A stretch of DNA of 64,000 bases from Hymenoscyphus infarciens. Lineage: Eukaryota > Ascomycota > Leotiomycetes > Helotiales > Helotiaceae. Of the stretch, positions 36,601 to 49,000 are shown piece by piece. The notes under the pieces were generated by a model. It saw only the letters and a program-made list of their open reading frames with translations, had not been told where the DNA came from and searched no databases. Position numbers and translations under genes: made by a program. The first letter of the stretch is position 1. Each line of letters starts with the position of its first letter. The stretch is from NCBI GenBank assembly GCA_001414345.1, contig LLCB01000249.1, positions 1-64,000 of the forward strand. Direction: 5' to 3'.

Positions 36601-37183
36601 ACAGGGTGCAGTGAGCCGGATAAAAGCGGATATGGGTAGGATTGACGAAGCGGAGGAGACCTTTAGATCTGTCTTGCCGGTCGCCGCTCGTCATCTTGGG
36701 GACGATCATTTGGGGGTGTTGATCCACAAACATCATCACTCTCGAATTCTAATTCAACAACAACGATATTGCGAAGCAGAAACCTTGTTGCTTGAGGTTT
36801 CCGACCGGGACAAATATAAAACGACAACTGGCATGGAGGATAGCTTGGATAGATGGGATGCTTTATGGAGTCTTATAGAATGCTATCAAAAGCAAGGGGA
36901 ATTTAAGAGAAGTGTCGAGACTTGCGATCAGCTGTTGGGGGCGATGAGAGCGGTTCAGCCTGCAATGGATCCTTCAAAGCAGGCACAAATCGGCAGCACA
37001 TTTTTCAAAAGGGTAGAAATGAAAAAAGAAGAGCTGGCAACCACGCAAAGGTCTACGGCATCAGAAGACCACATGCCAAATTTTGAAGGCTCGCAGCCGG
37101 TCGAGTTATTATTCACTACTCTCTCGGATACCGAAATTGCTACACCTATGGTTGGGAATTTGAGGCAACGCGAAACTTGGTGA
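33677..37183 (+). CDS. NLR-like protein: helical N-domain, NB-ARC, TPR repeats
   Basis: STAND NTPase thought to act in fungal non-self or danger recognition. Four exons, 33677-34143, 34195-34306, 34353-34603 and 34654-37183, join in frame to 1119 residues. The N-terminal domain (MDPFSVVVGIGSLIEMSLQL onward, about 155 residues) is the helical type often found before fungal NB-ARC or NACHT modules. The P-loop is CGLGGSGKTQ near residue 257, Walker B is WLLIIDNADD near 324, followed by GLTLITTRNP and the LGALPLAL box. A linker leads to tetratricopeptide repeats from about residue 690 (AENCLRIALDFYEKFLGPENPRT and related units). The second and third junctions have alternatives: exon 3 could instead begin after CTACAG at 34380 with a weaker donor. 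The last 2.5 kb exon is uninterrupted and intact. Confidence 0.85.
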
Positions 37184-37299
37184 ACATCTTGGGTCTAGGA
37201 GACGTTTAAAACTTTCAGCACCCAGGGATATGACATAGTGAGTTGCGAGTTAAGCTTGAATTTGCCCACTTTTTTATAATCCGAGCGTTTTATATATTA
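37184..37299. terminator. Downstream region of the NB-ARC/TPR gene
   Basis: Short normal-composition flank before the AT-rich block starts near 37270. An inverted pair CCGAGC/GCTCGG lies at about 37281-37314 and may mark the repeat boundary or a hairpin. Confidence 0.3.
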
Positions 37300-38400
37300 T
37301 AATCGTAGCTCGGACCCACTAGTAAAATATCAACCAAATTATTACTTATTCAATTAATACTACTATATATATAATATTAAAGCTTTTAAAGATATACTCT
37401 AACTCTTCTATATATATTATTCTACTATAGTATCTTAAATTAATCCTAATTATTATACTATAATTAAAATAGTAATTTAAGCTAGAGTAAGATATAATAA
37501 CACTAACTTCATAGAGATAGCTAAAGAGTTTAAATATAGTAGTATATCTATATATAATATTAAATAAGAGCTCTTAGTAGAAGTAGCTCTTCTTATTCTT
37601 ACTATAAAGCTAAACTAGAGCCTAGATCTACTTAAAATACTACTATAGAGATATTCGTTTAAAAGCTTCTAGAATAAGATAATAAGCTTATAGTAGATAA
37701 AGTAGTAGATTATATATATAAAAAGAGTATAAGAATATTATATAAGAAGTTAGACTAATTTATAAGTTAGTAGAAGCTTTACTTAATATAAGTATAAAGA
37801 GAAAAATTAGCTATATAAGAAGATAAAAGACTTAAATTTCTTAATAAATATATCTCTAATAAAGCTATAAGCGCTTGAATAATCTAGATAGACGCTAATT
37901 AGAATAAGAGCGTATTTAAAGAGATAGTTAAAGTAATTAAGAGTTTAGAGTATATTACTAGTATATATACTAGATAGATAGCTATTATCTATTATATTCT
38001 AAGAAATGATTATAGCTGAGATATTTAAGAAATAGTTAAAAGAAGATATTCTACTATAGTATAATTAAGTACCTAGTAACGAAGATACTATTATAGTAAA
38101 TAACTACGTTATCTACTAAAGCTCTTATATTATAGAGAAGTATAAAAAGAGAGAGATAACTATTAAGTACTTTCTACTATTTTACTCTTAATTTACCTCT
38201 ATTAAATTAAGCTTTAAGAAACTTAAAGCCTCTATTTAACGCTATTATAAGTAATTATATCTCTCTCTTAATTATAATAGCTTTAATAGCTTTTTATAAG
38301 AGTAAATACTCTATATAGATAAAGGAGAGAGTATTAAAAAGAGAGCTTATAGCTATTTTAAGAATTGCTTTTATATTATAAAGTAGTATATAGTATATTA
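37300..38400 (+). mobile_element. Degenerate Tc1-like DNA transposon
   Basis: AT-saturated sequence whose plus strand, read through RIP stops, retains the order of a Tc1-like transposase. A helix-turn-helix-like part lies near 37520-37600. Near 38130-38250 a catalytic block reads TIKYFLLFYSQFTSIKLSF and then KLKA, the counterpart of the YLPPYSPDLNPIE..F..LKA block of DDE transposases in fungi. The outer ends and target duplication could not be fixed, so the limits are approximate. Confidence 0.55.
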
Positions 38401-40206
38401 AATTAGCTAAGAAGTAACGAAGAGAGAGTTAATAAGTATAAAGTAAGTAAGAAATAAGAGATATAGAAGATAAGTATATTATATTTATTCTTTAATTATA
38501 CTAATAGATTATAAGCTCTTATAATAGCCTCTAGCTACTTTTAATTCTATATATTATAATAGCCTTTATATACTCTCTACTAAGCGTAACTATTCTAAAG
38601 GTTATTATAAGAGTTAAAGCTATTACTATATTAGTTTAAAGAGAGTAGAAGGTATATAAGTACTCTATAATTATCTCTAAGAAGCTTATATATATAATCG
38701 AAGTAAGAGGTTGTCCTTTTAAGCTAGCTATAGAATATATTATCTCTAATATCTAAGATAATAGTAGAGTACTCTCTAATATCTATAATATATATATCTA
38801 CTATCTTATACTAATATTTAATATCGTATATAGGTTTTTTAAGATATAAAGAGTAGAGATAGATATAGTTGTTTTACTTTTATTAAATTAGTATAAAGAA
38901 GAACTAGATAATAAAAGATAGATAATAAAAAGTAGATAAAAGAGTATAGATAAAGAGATATAAATAATAAATATATAAATAATAAAAGTATCTCTCTCTT
39001 TAACTATACTATTAAAATAGTTATTAAAGCTTATTTTAGTATATATTTATTAATACTTAATATTACTAATTTACTAGGTTTTTATACTTAATAATAAAAC
39101 TCTAGATATACTAAGCCTAATTTAGTTATAGCTCTATAGATACTATACTTAATTAAAAGATCTTAAACTTCTTTAGTAAGTTTTAAATATTAAACTACTA
39201 TACTCTTACTAGATATTCTTATAACTTAGAATCTTTTAAAAATCCTAAAAAATTAAGTATTTATCTTAATAAGCTAATTCCTTCTTTATAGATATAAATA
39301 ATAATATAAATAAGTAATATTATATATTAAAAAATTAATTATAATTATTAAAAATTCTATAATTTTTTTTATCTTATTTCTATTTCTCTCTCTTGCTTCT
39401 CTCTAGTATAGACCTCTTAAATTATACTTATAGAATCTTCTATATTCTTCTTCTTATCTTTATTCTTACTTCTACTACTACTATTACCTCTATTACTTCT
39501 ATTATAAATTATAACTCTTTTCTACTCTTTATAATCTAATAGAAGCTACTTTTCAATAGACTCTTTTTAGAGCCTATCTTCTTAAGACTTTTCTAAGAGC
39601 GTTAGTATAAAAGTATCTCTCTTATATACTCTCTTAAAAATACTAATATTCTTATATAACTTCTTCTATATACTAAGAGAGATATCTATAAATACTAATT
39701 CTATTATACTTAAATTATAAAAGTTCTTAAAGCTTAGAGATTATTCCTACGCTACTTAGATATAATTGCTATATACTATATAATTAAAATAAGTAGGATT
39801 ATATATACGTTTATACTATAATTCTATTATAGACGTTACTTTATACTTATTATAATCTATAACACTTAAGAGATAATAGAAGAGAGCTATAGATAATTAA
39901 CTAAATAGTATTAGAAGTAGTAGAAGTAGTAGAAGAGAGTATAGTAGTATAGACTTCTTAATAGCGTTAACTCTTAAACTATCTCTTATAACTATTAAGA
40001 AGTTAAAGTATATATTAAAAAGTATATTATATCCTCTACTTATATATACTAGTAGAGGTATATTATCTCTCTCTTTATTTCTTCTTTTTTATTTATATAT
40101 ATTAAATTTATAATAATAAACGTAGAAGAAGTAGTCGTTAATCTCTAGCTTCTATATACTCTCTTTGTTTATAACTTTATATCTAAATATCTTATTATAT
40201 ATAATA
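38401..40206. other. AT-rich RIP-degraded repeat, unidentified
   Basis: No surviving frame or motif. Composition matches the neighbouring relics. Pyrimidine-rich runs near 39370-39520 could be a coding relic on either strand, but nothing can be named. Confidence 0.45.
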
Positions 40207-40310
40207 TATTTTTAGGTTAAAAACGCTCTAAGAAGCTTTATATTTAGAGATGAAAACTCTATTATATATATAGAGAAAAGAGATTATATAAGACTCTCTT
40301 TTTCTATAAT
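40207..40310 (+). repeat. 104-bp direct repeat, left copy
   Basis: Matches 44247-44350 without length change (shared core AAAACGCTCTAAGAAGCTTT). The two copies flank LTR element B, so the element appears inserted between, or within, an older duplicated sequence. Confidence 0.65.
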
Positions 40311-40404
40311 ATATCTCTTAGGTCTAGGAGAGAGCTTCCTAGGCCTATACTAAAACTAGATTATAAAAGAATCTCTTAACTATATCGCTCTTTATTCCTA
40401 CTAT

Positions 40405-40744
40405 TATAACGGCATACCGTCCTATATAGCCGAGATTATATAACATATGCCGTGTTTTAGTAGTTGTTTTATATTATCTAATTTAGAAAGGTTACGTACG
40501 TCTAGGCTTTCGGACGTACTTCGTAGGGTTCAGGCTTTTATATTAGCCGACGTATGTCGTTATTCGGTTTCATATCTCTTTTATATCGTCTAAAACCTCT
40601 TATATATAGCAGCCTACTTCTAGAGTTAGAAAAGGCTAGTTTAGCCTTTTCTTCTATATTAGAGCCTAGTATTTATATATATTATTTTGCTAAACGTACT
40701 CCTATATACCTCTTCTATAGTTATATATATTTTATACTATTATA
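40405..40744 (+). repeat. 5' LTR of element B
   Basis: 340 bp, beginning TATAACGG and ending ACTATTATA, equal in length to the 3' LTR. Preceded by the target duplication ACTAT. Confidence 0.85.
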
Positions 40745-43225
40745 TAAAAAGGCTAAACTCGACTTCGCTAGTAATAGCTTTTATAATATCTCTTTTAAGC
40801 TTATTATTACTTCTTTTGTTTTCAAATACAACTTAGCCTAGATTTAGACTAGAACGATAATATCTTTAAATAGCCGGGATTCTAGAGATCTCCTAGACAG
40901 CTAGTAATACCAGGGTTTAGTATCTATATAGATAGCTAGTAAAAAGCGTGTTTTATATATTAAGAAAGCGGGATACGCTAAGTATTTATAAAGCTTCTAA
41001 TAACTCTCTCTATATAGAGACTGCTATATATAGGTTTAGTAAATAAGTCGACTTACTATAGTTATTACGAAGGCTTCTGAATCTGCTCTTACTCCTTCTC
41101 TCTAATTTAATATTATATTAATAGTTCCGCTAAATAGCGTCGAGTAATAAACCCCTTCTAGAGCTACCTCTCTTTTTGAAAGATAACTCTCTAAACCCTC
41201 TTCGACCTAACTCGCAACTATATACTAAGACCTAGAAGATTCTAATAAAACGATAAGCGAGACTTCTTAAATACGAATAATATACGGATAATAGGCGAAC
41301 GAGATAAAGATATATAAAATAAAGAATAAAATGATTAGTTAAAGAGATAGAGAATAAAATTATAAGCGAACTTCGAAGTTAAAAACACTCTGCCTCTAAA
41401 CTCTTACTAATCTAACCCTTTTTTAAACCTTCGTTTAAACCCTTCTTTGCTTTTAAAAGCCTGAATTTAGACCTCTTTTACTTAAGAGACACTATTACCT
41501 CTAATACCTTCCTACTACTTTCTTTAAATTAGATATAAATCGAATTAGATATAAATCAGTTAAAATACGCTTTCTATTAAGATAAAACTTAGAAGCGAGC
41601 TCTTAGCTAAGTTATCGCTTTTAATTCTAACTAAATATTATCTAACTCTACTAAGCTTCTCTTAAACCTCTACTAGCGAACAATTAAAAAGACTATAGTT
41701 ATAGACCGAGTCCTTACTAGTATAAAGGTTAAAAGAGATAGAAGTAGAATTAAGAAGAAGATTATACTAAAGAAACTTTTGCCGACTTTAAAAGGTTACT
41801 TTTTAAATATAGCTATACTTAGAGAGAAGTATATAAATCGGATAGGTTCTTATATATATAGGATAAGATTATACCTTAGCTCTAAAACCTGTCTACTACG
41901 CTTAAGAGACGCTAGAATTATAACTTTATTAAAATAGTAAATGATCTTTTAGCTCTAGATAAGGAATAAAACTAAAACGCTAAGTTAATTACTAATAAAA
42001 CGACTACGCTTATTAATATTAGTACTTTAGTTTAAAAGAATACCTCTCTATTCTTATCTAGTTTAGCTCTAAATCCTCTATAATATAACAGCGACTCTTC
42101 TTCTAAAATTAGAAGATAACGAATAAAGTCCTTAAGTACTCTAATTTAGACCTAAATCGTAAAAAGAGAATAAGGTAATATAATAACCTTTAGCTATAAC
42201 TTCGCTTTTAACTAGCTGAAACACCACCTTTTATTATTATCTTAAACATTAGATAATAATTTTAACTTTGATAACTTTAGTAAAAACTCTTTTAACTAGC
42301 TAAAATCCTATCTCTTTTATTATCCCTAGATACTTAGATAGCATTTTCAACATTTGGTAATAACTTCGTCTTTAACTAGCTAAAACCCTACTAACTCTAG
42401 TATAGAGTCTTATATTCTTTATATTCTTTTTACTTCTAGCTAAGCTAGAAGTTCTTTTTTTTATTTATTAAAGCGGATGCGAATTAGTACGCTTTTGAAA
42501 GGATAGTAACCTCTTAGCTAAGTTATTACTATTTATAATATTATCGACTTTTCGTTTCCGACTTTACTCTAAGTCTCTGCCGACCTTAGTTTAGATAAAC
42601 TTATACTCTTTTAATAAATTCGAATTAGAGAATTCGAATTAGATATAAATTAGTATACTCTTAAAGTAAGCTCTTAGCTAAGTTATTACTTTTATCTATA
42701 ATAACGTTACCTCTCGATGTTTATATCTAAGTCGACTCTGAATTTAGCTCTGACTTTATTTTAAACTTTTTTAGACCTATACTCTTTTAGTAAATTCGAA
42801 TTAGATACGAATTAGTACGCCTTCGAAGTAAACTCTTAACTAAGTTATTACTACCTCTTAACTAAACGACCTCCGACTCTACTTTAAACTTTTTAAACTT
42901 TTTAAACTTTTAAACTTTTTCTAACCTACTAGATAGATTAGACTATACTCTTTTAGCAGACGCGAATACTTACTTTTAATATTAAAGGATTAGAAACGAA
43001 GTCTCTTTATAAGTATCTATAGTTATAATTTAAAATCTATCTTAATATCTCGTCTCGCTTACGATAAATTATAATAAATAAAGTATCTTTAAACCCGGGT
43101 TAGCTATAATTTAGACCCTAACCGACTTACGATAATATAATAATATAATACTTACGCTATCCTAATTTAGCCTTAAATGATAAGATAGATAGACTCGAGG
43201 ATAAGTCTTTTTTAAAGAAGAGAGA

Positions 43226-43565
43226 TATAATAGTATACCGTTCTATATAGCCGAGATTATATAGTATATACTATGTTTTAGTAGTTGTTTTATATTATCT
43301 AATTTAGGAAGGTTACGTACGTCTAGGCTTTTAGACGTACTTCGTAGAGTTTAGGCTTTTATATTAGCCGACGTATATCGTTATTCAGTTTCGTATCTCT
43401 TTTATATTATCTAAAACCTCTTATATATAGCAGCCTACTCCTAGAGTTAGAAAAGGCTAGTTTAGCCTTTTCTTCTATATTAGAGCCTAGTATTTATATA
43501 CGTCATTCTACTAAACACACTCCTATATACCTCTTCTATAGTTATATATATTTCGTACTATTATA
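43226..43565 (+). repeat. 3' LTR of element B
   Basis: 340 bp, preceded by a purine tract (about 43212-43225) and followed by the target duplication ACTAT at 43566-43570. Confidence 0.85.
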
Positions 43566-43570
43566 ACTAT

Positions 43571-46083
43571 AGAGAAACCTACGAAGCTATATATATTACT
43601 TTAAACTTCTAAATAGCGATTCTCTAGATAATATTCTTAAGAGTGAAGTCTTACTCTTAGATCCTATCTAACTTCCTCTTTTATACTCTAGTATATTATT
43701 AGCTCTAGCTTTAATAAAGAGCGAGTAGCGTTTATAAGAGTAGTAGCTTATAGTTAGCGTTATATTTATATACTAGCTTTATAGAATACTAGGCTTCTGA
43801 ATTTAAAGTATATAAGCATCTCTTAGCGTAAGCTAGCGCGCTACTAGGCTTTTAGTTTTAAAAAAGTATCTCTAAGAGTAGTAGTAGCTAGCTTCGTAGC
43901 TAGGCTTTATACCTTTTATAAAGGGCTTTATATAAGCTTATTAAGAGTAAGCTACTTAGAGATATACTTATTTATAGTAGAGCTTTTACTATATTCAAAG
44001 TTAAGAGAGTCTTATAAGAGAGTCCCGTCTACGTTTATTAGAAGAGTCCTTATTCACGCTTATTAAGAGAGTCTCGTATTCGAAGTTAGAAGAGCTCTAC
44101 TCGTCGAGAGTAAGTATCGAGGGATTAGTTACGCTAACTAATAGCGGAGAGCGTTCTGAATACGTAGTAATATTATTATATACGTAAGTAGAAGAGAAAG
44201 TTATAAGAGTATACTATAAGTATAAACCGAGCTTATAACTATAACGTATTTTTAAGTTAAAAACGCTCTAAGAAGCTTTATATATAGAGGTAGAAACTCT
44301 ACTATATATATAGAGAAAAGAGGTTACGTAAGACTCTCTTTTTCTATAATAATATAGTAATTAAGAGTATTAGATTATATATAGCAGGTTTTAGAGAAGT
44401 TAGTATATATATCTTTAATATATCTAAAGTTCTTTTAAATCTCTACTATCGCTTTTAGCACTTCTATCTATAATACTCTCTTAATTACTAAATCGTTAAG
44501 CTATCTACTTATTATAGTAGAGCGCTCTCTCTTCGCTTTCTCTACTTTCTTTTAAGTATTTCTTTTATCTCTCTTTCTCTTACGTAAAAGAGACGCTACT
44601 ACTACCTTCTACGCTACTTTCTTAACTATATATCTCTAAGCATCGCTATTATTATCACTTAAAGATTTAATAGAGAATAGATTACTCTTATAACTTAATT
44701 AGTTTACTACTTCGTTATATACGTTAGTAACGCTCTTAGACTTTTTAGCGCTCTCTTTCTTAAGCGTCTTTATAGTCTTTAAATTAATAGGATTATTTAG
44801 ATTATTATTTATACTATAATATACTACTAAAACATACTAGATTATCCTCTCTCTAATAACCTTAGTATACTATAAAGCCTTCTTAAAGTTATTCTAATTA
44901 CTTTAATTACTAATATTATATCTCTTAGGCTTATTCTTTATACTCTAGATAGCTATTTAATAATTAGGATCTTAGTACTCTCGATTATACTTAAAATAAC
45001 TATTAAAAAATCTATTAATAACTCTATATATTTTTAATACTATATATTTAAAGTCTATCTCTTAATTTTTAAGCTTTAAATTCAAGAGCTTATTAAAAGT
45101 TCTCTCTTATATATTATCTATATATGTCTTTATCTTAATTACTATAACTAGCGCTTATAGTACTTTTAAGATATTTAATACTTTAGAGAAGGTCTTCTTT
45201 CTAAGAGTCTTTTAAGCTTTATTACTATTACTCTTAGAGAGCTTAGTAGATAGAAAAGTTCTCTTCTTTTTAGCTTTTACTAATAAGAGTATAGAAGAGT
45301 CCTTTATAAGCTTTAAAGACTTAAAGACTATCTAATATTTAGCCTTATCTTTAGCTTCTTTTCTTACTCTTACTCTTACTATCTCTCTCTCTCTCTCTTC
45401 TCTTATCTAATCTTTCTCCTCTTTTTTAGTATTAGCTCTTTTCTCTTCTATATATATTATATTATTATTCTTAATCGGTTATTATAATTTAGTAGCTCTA
45501 GAGAGAGAGAGGGAGATTAAGAGTATATAAGAGCCTAGTACTATTAAAGAGCTTTTACTAGAAAGACGCGCTTCTAAAGCTCTTAAGCTAGCTCTTACTA
45601 AAACTCTTATATTAATCGTAACCTTCTTTAGTAGCTTTTTTAGCTCTAGAAGGTAATTTAGATATCTCTAGCCTAGAGCCTTATAAGTATATATTCCTAG
45701 GTATATTAGAGTATAAAAGATATTAATAATAAGAAGTATAAGATAATAAGTGATAATTTAGCTAATATTTCGCTAGAGGCTTCTAGTAGCGAGTATAATA
45801 CGTAAAACGCTTAGATTATAAAAAAGTAGGTAAATTCAAGCTTAACTCGTAACTAACTATATATATATATATATATTTAATAAGATATTCTAAATAGTAA
45901 CCTCTTATAAGTTAGTATATATTATTACTTATCTCTTAATATATTAAGTAGTCGTTTAGCGCGTAGTATATATATTAGTATATATATTATTATATTTCAA
46001 GTTTATAACCTAGTACTATAAAACCAGTAGTATAGAACTAGTAGACGAGAAGGGATATATACGAACTTTTAAAGATTTATATC
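43571..46083. other. AT-rich RIP-degraded repeats, unidentified
   Basis: Includes the right copy of the 104-bp direct repeat at 44247-44350. On the minus strand around 44480-44650 the sequence reads as a lysine/arginine-rich stretch, as in some transposase C-termini, but no catalytic motif is seen. No gene. Confidence 0.45.
44247..44350 (+). repeat. 104-bp direct repeat, right copy
   Basis: Partner of 40207-40310. Removing element B and one target duplication would bring the copies to within about 0.9 kb of each other. Confidence 0.65.
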
Positions 46084-46098
46084 TCTAGAGAGCTAAAT

Positions 46099-49000
46099 AT
46101 ATCTTTTTTCAGAGACTAAATTTTTTGGTCTAAAACGCTTAATCTCACTTATACTCGATTAAGAAGCGAAATTCCTTTTATAGAGTCTCTTCTAGAAAGC
46201 CCTCCGTCCTTACCTACGTCTCTAAGAAGAGAGATAAGAAGAGGAGAGGTTCGCCTAATTCCTCTTATTATAGCTATTTAATAACGTTTTATCTTTAAGA
46301 CTTCTAGGTCTCTTAAATAAGATACTATAGCCTAAACCTTCTTTAGAGATATTAGAGAAGTTATAAACTACTATTTAAACACTATTCTTAATAGCGCTCT
46401 CTTAGATCTCTTACCTCTTCTTTAAACCTTCTATACCTAGGTTACTAACCTTAGCCTCTTCTACTATAAGGTATATACTAAGGAGACCTTACCTCCTCTT
46501 CTCTTAGCCTATAGTACTTACTTAGAGTATAAGAACGCTACTACGCCTTTTCTAACCTTTCTCTCCTTTTTAAATACTATAAGAAAAATTTCTTATATAT
46601 AGACTACTAAGGATGTTTTATTACCTAAAAAGATACCTTAAACTACTAAGTCTTTAAAGAAGATAATAATAATAATAATAACTCTACCTTACTCTTTCTC
46701 TTCTATTTAGAAGAATAAGAATAAGAGATCTAAGCTCTTTGTCTAAATCCTACTTAACTCCTTAGATAGAGTCTACTCTACCTATACTATTTTCCTAGTA
46801 CTTTATAACTTAGGAATTAGATATAAAGACCTAGTATATAAGGTACTCTTAGTTAATTTTAGCTTTACTATTATCTCTAAAGATAAAGAAGCTTTATAAT
46901 CTCTCTTAGTAAAGAAAGCTAGTATATAAACTCTTTTTAGTACTACTAGAATAGAGCTTCTATAAGACTAGACAGCTTTCTATATTTTAGATATCTCTTA
47001 AAAGATAGAATCTATCTAGATTACTTAAGTAGGAGTAATTTAATTAACCCTAGCTCTTACTACTCTTAAAGTAGTAGTATTAGTAATTAAAGAACGAATT
47101 AGAGCTAACTTTATAAGAGTTTATATAGCTACTAGCTCTTTCTTAAATAACCTATTCTATACTACTTAAGTAGCCTTCTTTAAAGAAGAGGATATAAAAG
47201 GCCTCTCTACTATCTTAAATATAACTTTAATTCTAAGTAGTAGAGTCTACTTAAAGCACCTCTTAAAGAAGTCTACTATAATTTAGTACTTAAAGTACTA
47301 GTAATAGTATAATATCTAGAATTATAATAAAAGCTAATAATACTACTTCTATAGTAGTATAAAATACTTAAAAGACTTCTATCTTTAATATATTAAGTAC
47401 TTTTAATATAAATTAAAGTGCTTATACTATAGCGGTTCTTATATCTTAGATAATATTATATATTAACTCTAGCTAAAAGCTACTAGACCTCTACTTTTAG
47501 TAGAGAATATAAGATCTATTTAATAAGTATACTCTAAGTAATAATTAAGAAAAGAGAACGATTTACTTTATAGCTTTATAGATATAGAAATAGACTACTC
47601 TATTACCCTTCCTCCTCCTCTAGACCCTTAGTTTAGTAAGGAGGCTATCTTAAACACCTCCTCTTCTCTACTCTTATACTCTATCTCTTAACTTAAGAGC
47701 TCTAACACCTACTCTAATCTCTCTCTCTTATAAGTAGACGAGGACCTTTTAAATAATACTATCTTTAAGTCTTATAAATTAATATATATAAGTCTAGTGA
47801 GTACTAAGAACTAGCTCTCTAACTTATATACTCTAGATAAGTAGATATAGTTCTTATATAAGAACTATATATTTACTAAAAGGAGATTAACTATTAGATT
47901 ATAAGATACTATTTAAACTATACTTGCTTTTTACTTATTTATAACTAGAATAAGGACTACTTTTAAATACTTACTTTTATATAAAAAAGAGTAGGTATCC
48001 TCTTAAGCTAATAATTACTAATTATACTCTTACTTAATTACTAAGACCTTATTTATATTAAGATTATACTCTCTTAAAGCCTCCTACTATATATTCTTAA
48101 TATATATAATACTCTTCTAGGTACTAAGAGTGCTAGAGAGGCTATTAATCTTATCTTTAACTTAGAATATATTTATACTATAAATACTCTTATAACTAGA
48201 GATTTAAATTTAAAAAGCTAGCTCTAATAACTAGACTTCCTTAGCTAAGAAAGTATATAGTCTTTCCTACTTATTAGCTAAGTAGAGAATAGAGAGCTAT
48301 AACTTTCTACTCTTTTTAGAATATAAATATATAACTTTAATAACACTCTTAACCTTATCTTTTACTTTAGTAACCTCTTCTAAAGAGGAGCCTCTACTAA
48401 GGTAGACCTCTCTTTTAAATATAGCTTAGATTACCTCTTACTTCTTACTTAGCTCTTATATATAAGAAATCTAATAGAGAAGAACCTACTTTTAAAGCTT
48501 AGTACTCTTAATACTAAAACCTTTAAAATAACTCTTTAAAGTAAACTTAAAATATAATAGCTATTTAAACTTATAGAGTAACTAAATACTAATTTACTAG
48601 AGGCTCTGGTAGGATTTATTACTAAGAGCGTATATAGTACATACCTTTATAGTACTAAGTAAGGACTTAGTTATAGATTTAGATACCCTTAGTAGAATAA
48701 GAAGTACTAGGTAGTAGCTACTAAGGCTAGGTAAGTATAAAGATATAAGATAAACCTATAAGCTTTAAAGTCTCTTTATAAGAGTCTAAGACAAGAGATC
48801 TAGAAAGTAAAAAGAGAATACTTCTATAATCTAATTAATAAGGTAATAAGAAACAAAGACGTTTTCAAGATTTATAAATAATACTAGAACACTAGAGTCT
48901 ATAAGTCCTTACTCTTAAAAGACTTAGTAGGCTAATTAGGCTTTACTACTTAAGAAAAGTAAAAGATCTTAGTATAAGAGCTACTTATAAATAAGGCTAA

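Larger units (their letters stand above)
40405..43565 (+). mobile_element. Gag-only LTR retrotransposon, copy B
   Basis: Two 340-bp LTRs (40405-40744 and 43226-43565) flank a 2.5 kb interior. The element is bounded by a perfect 5-bp target duplication ACTAT (40400-40404 and 43566-43570), which proves the ends. It is the same family as copy A: LTRs and 3' internal part align, and the same gag relic occurs near 41780-41960. RIP is heavy throughout, unlike copy A. No pol is present, so it is another non-autonomous copy. The LTRs carry a short insertion relative to copy A around the TACGTACGTCTAGGC segment. Confidence 0.85.

Noticed and set aside
40554..40841. 95-residue open frame
   Set aside because: Runs through the 5' LTR of element B and is AT-driven low-complexity.
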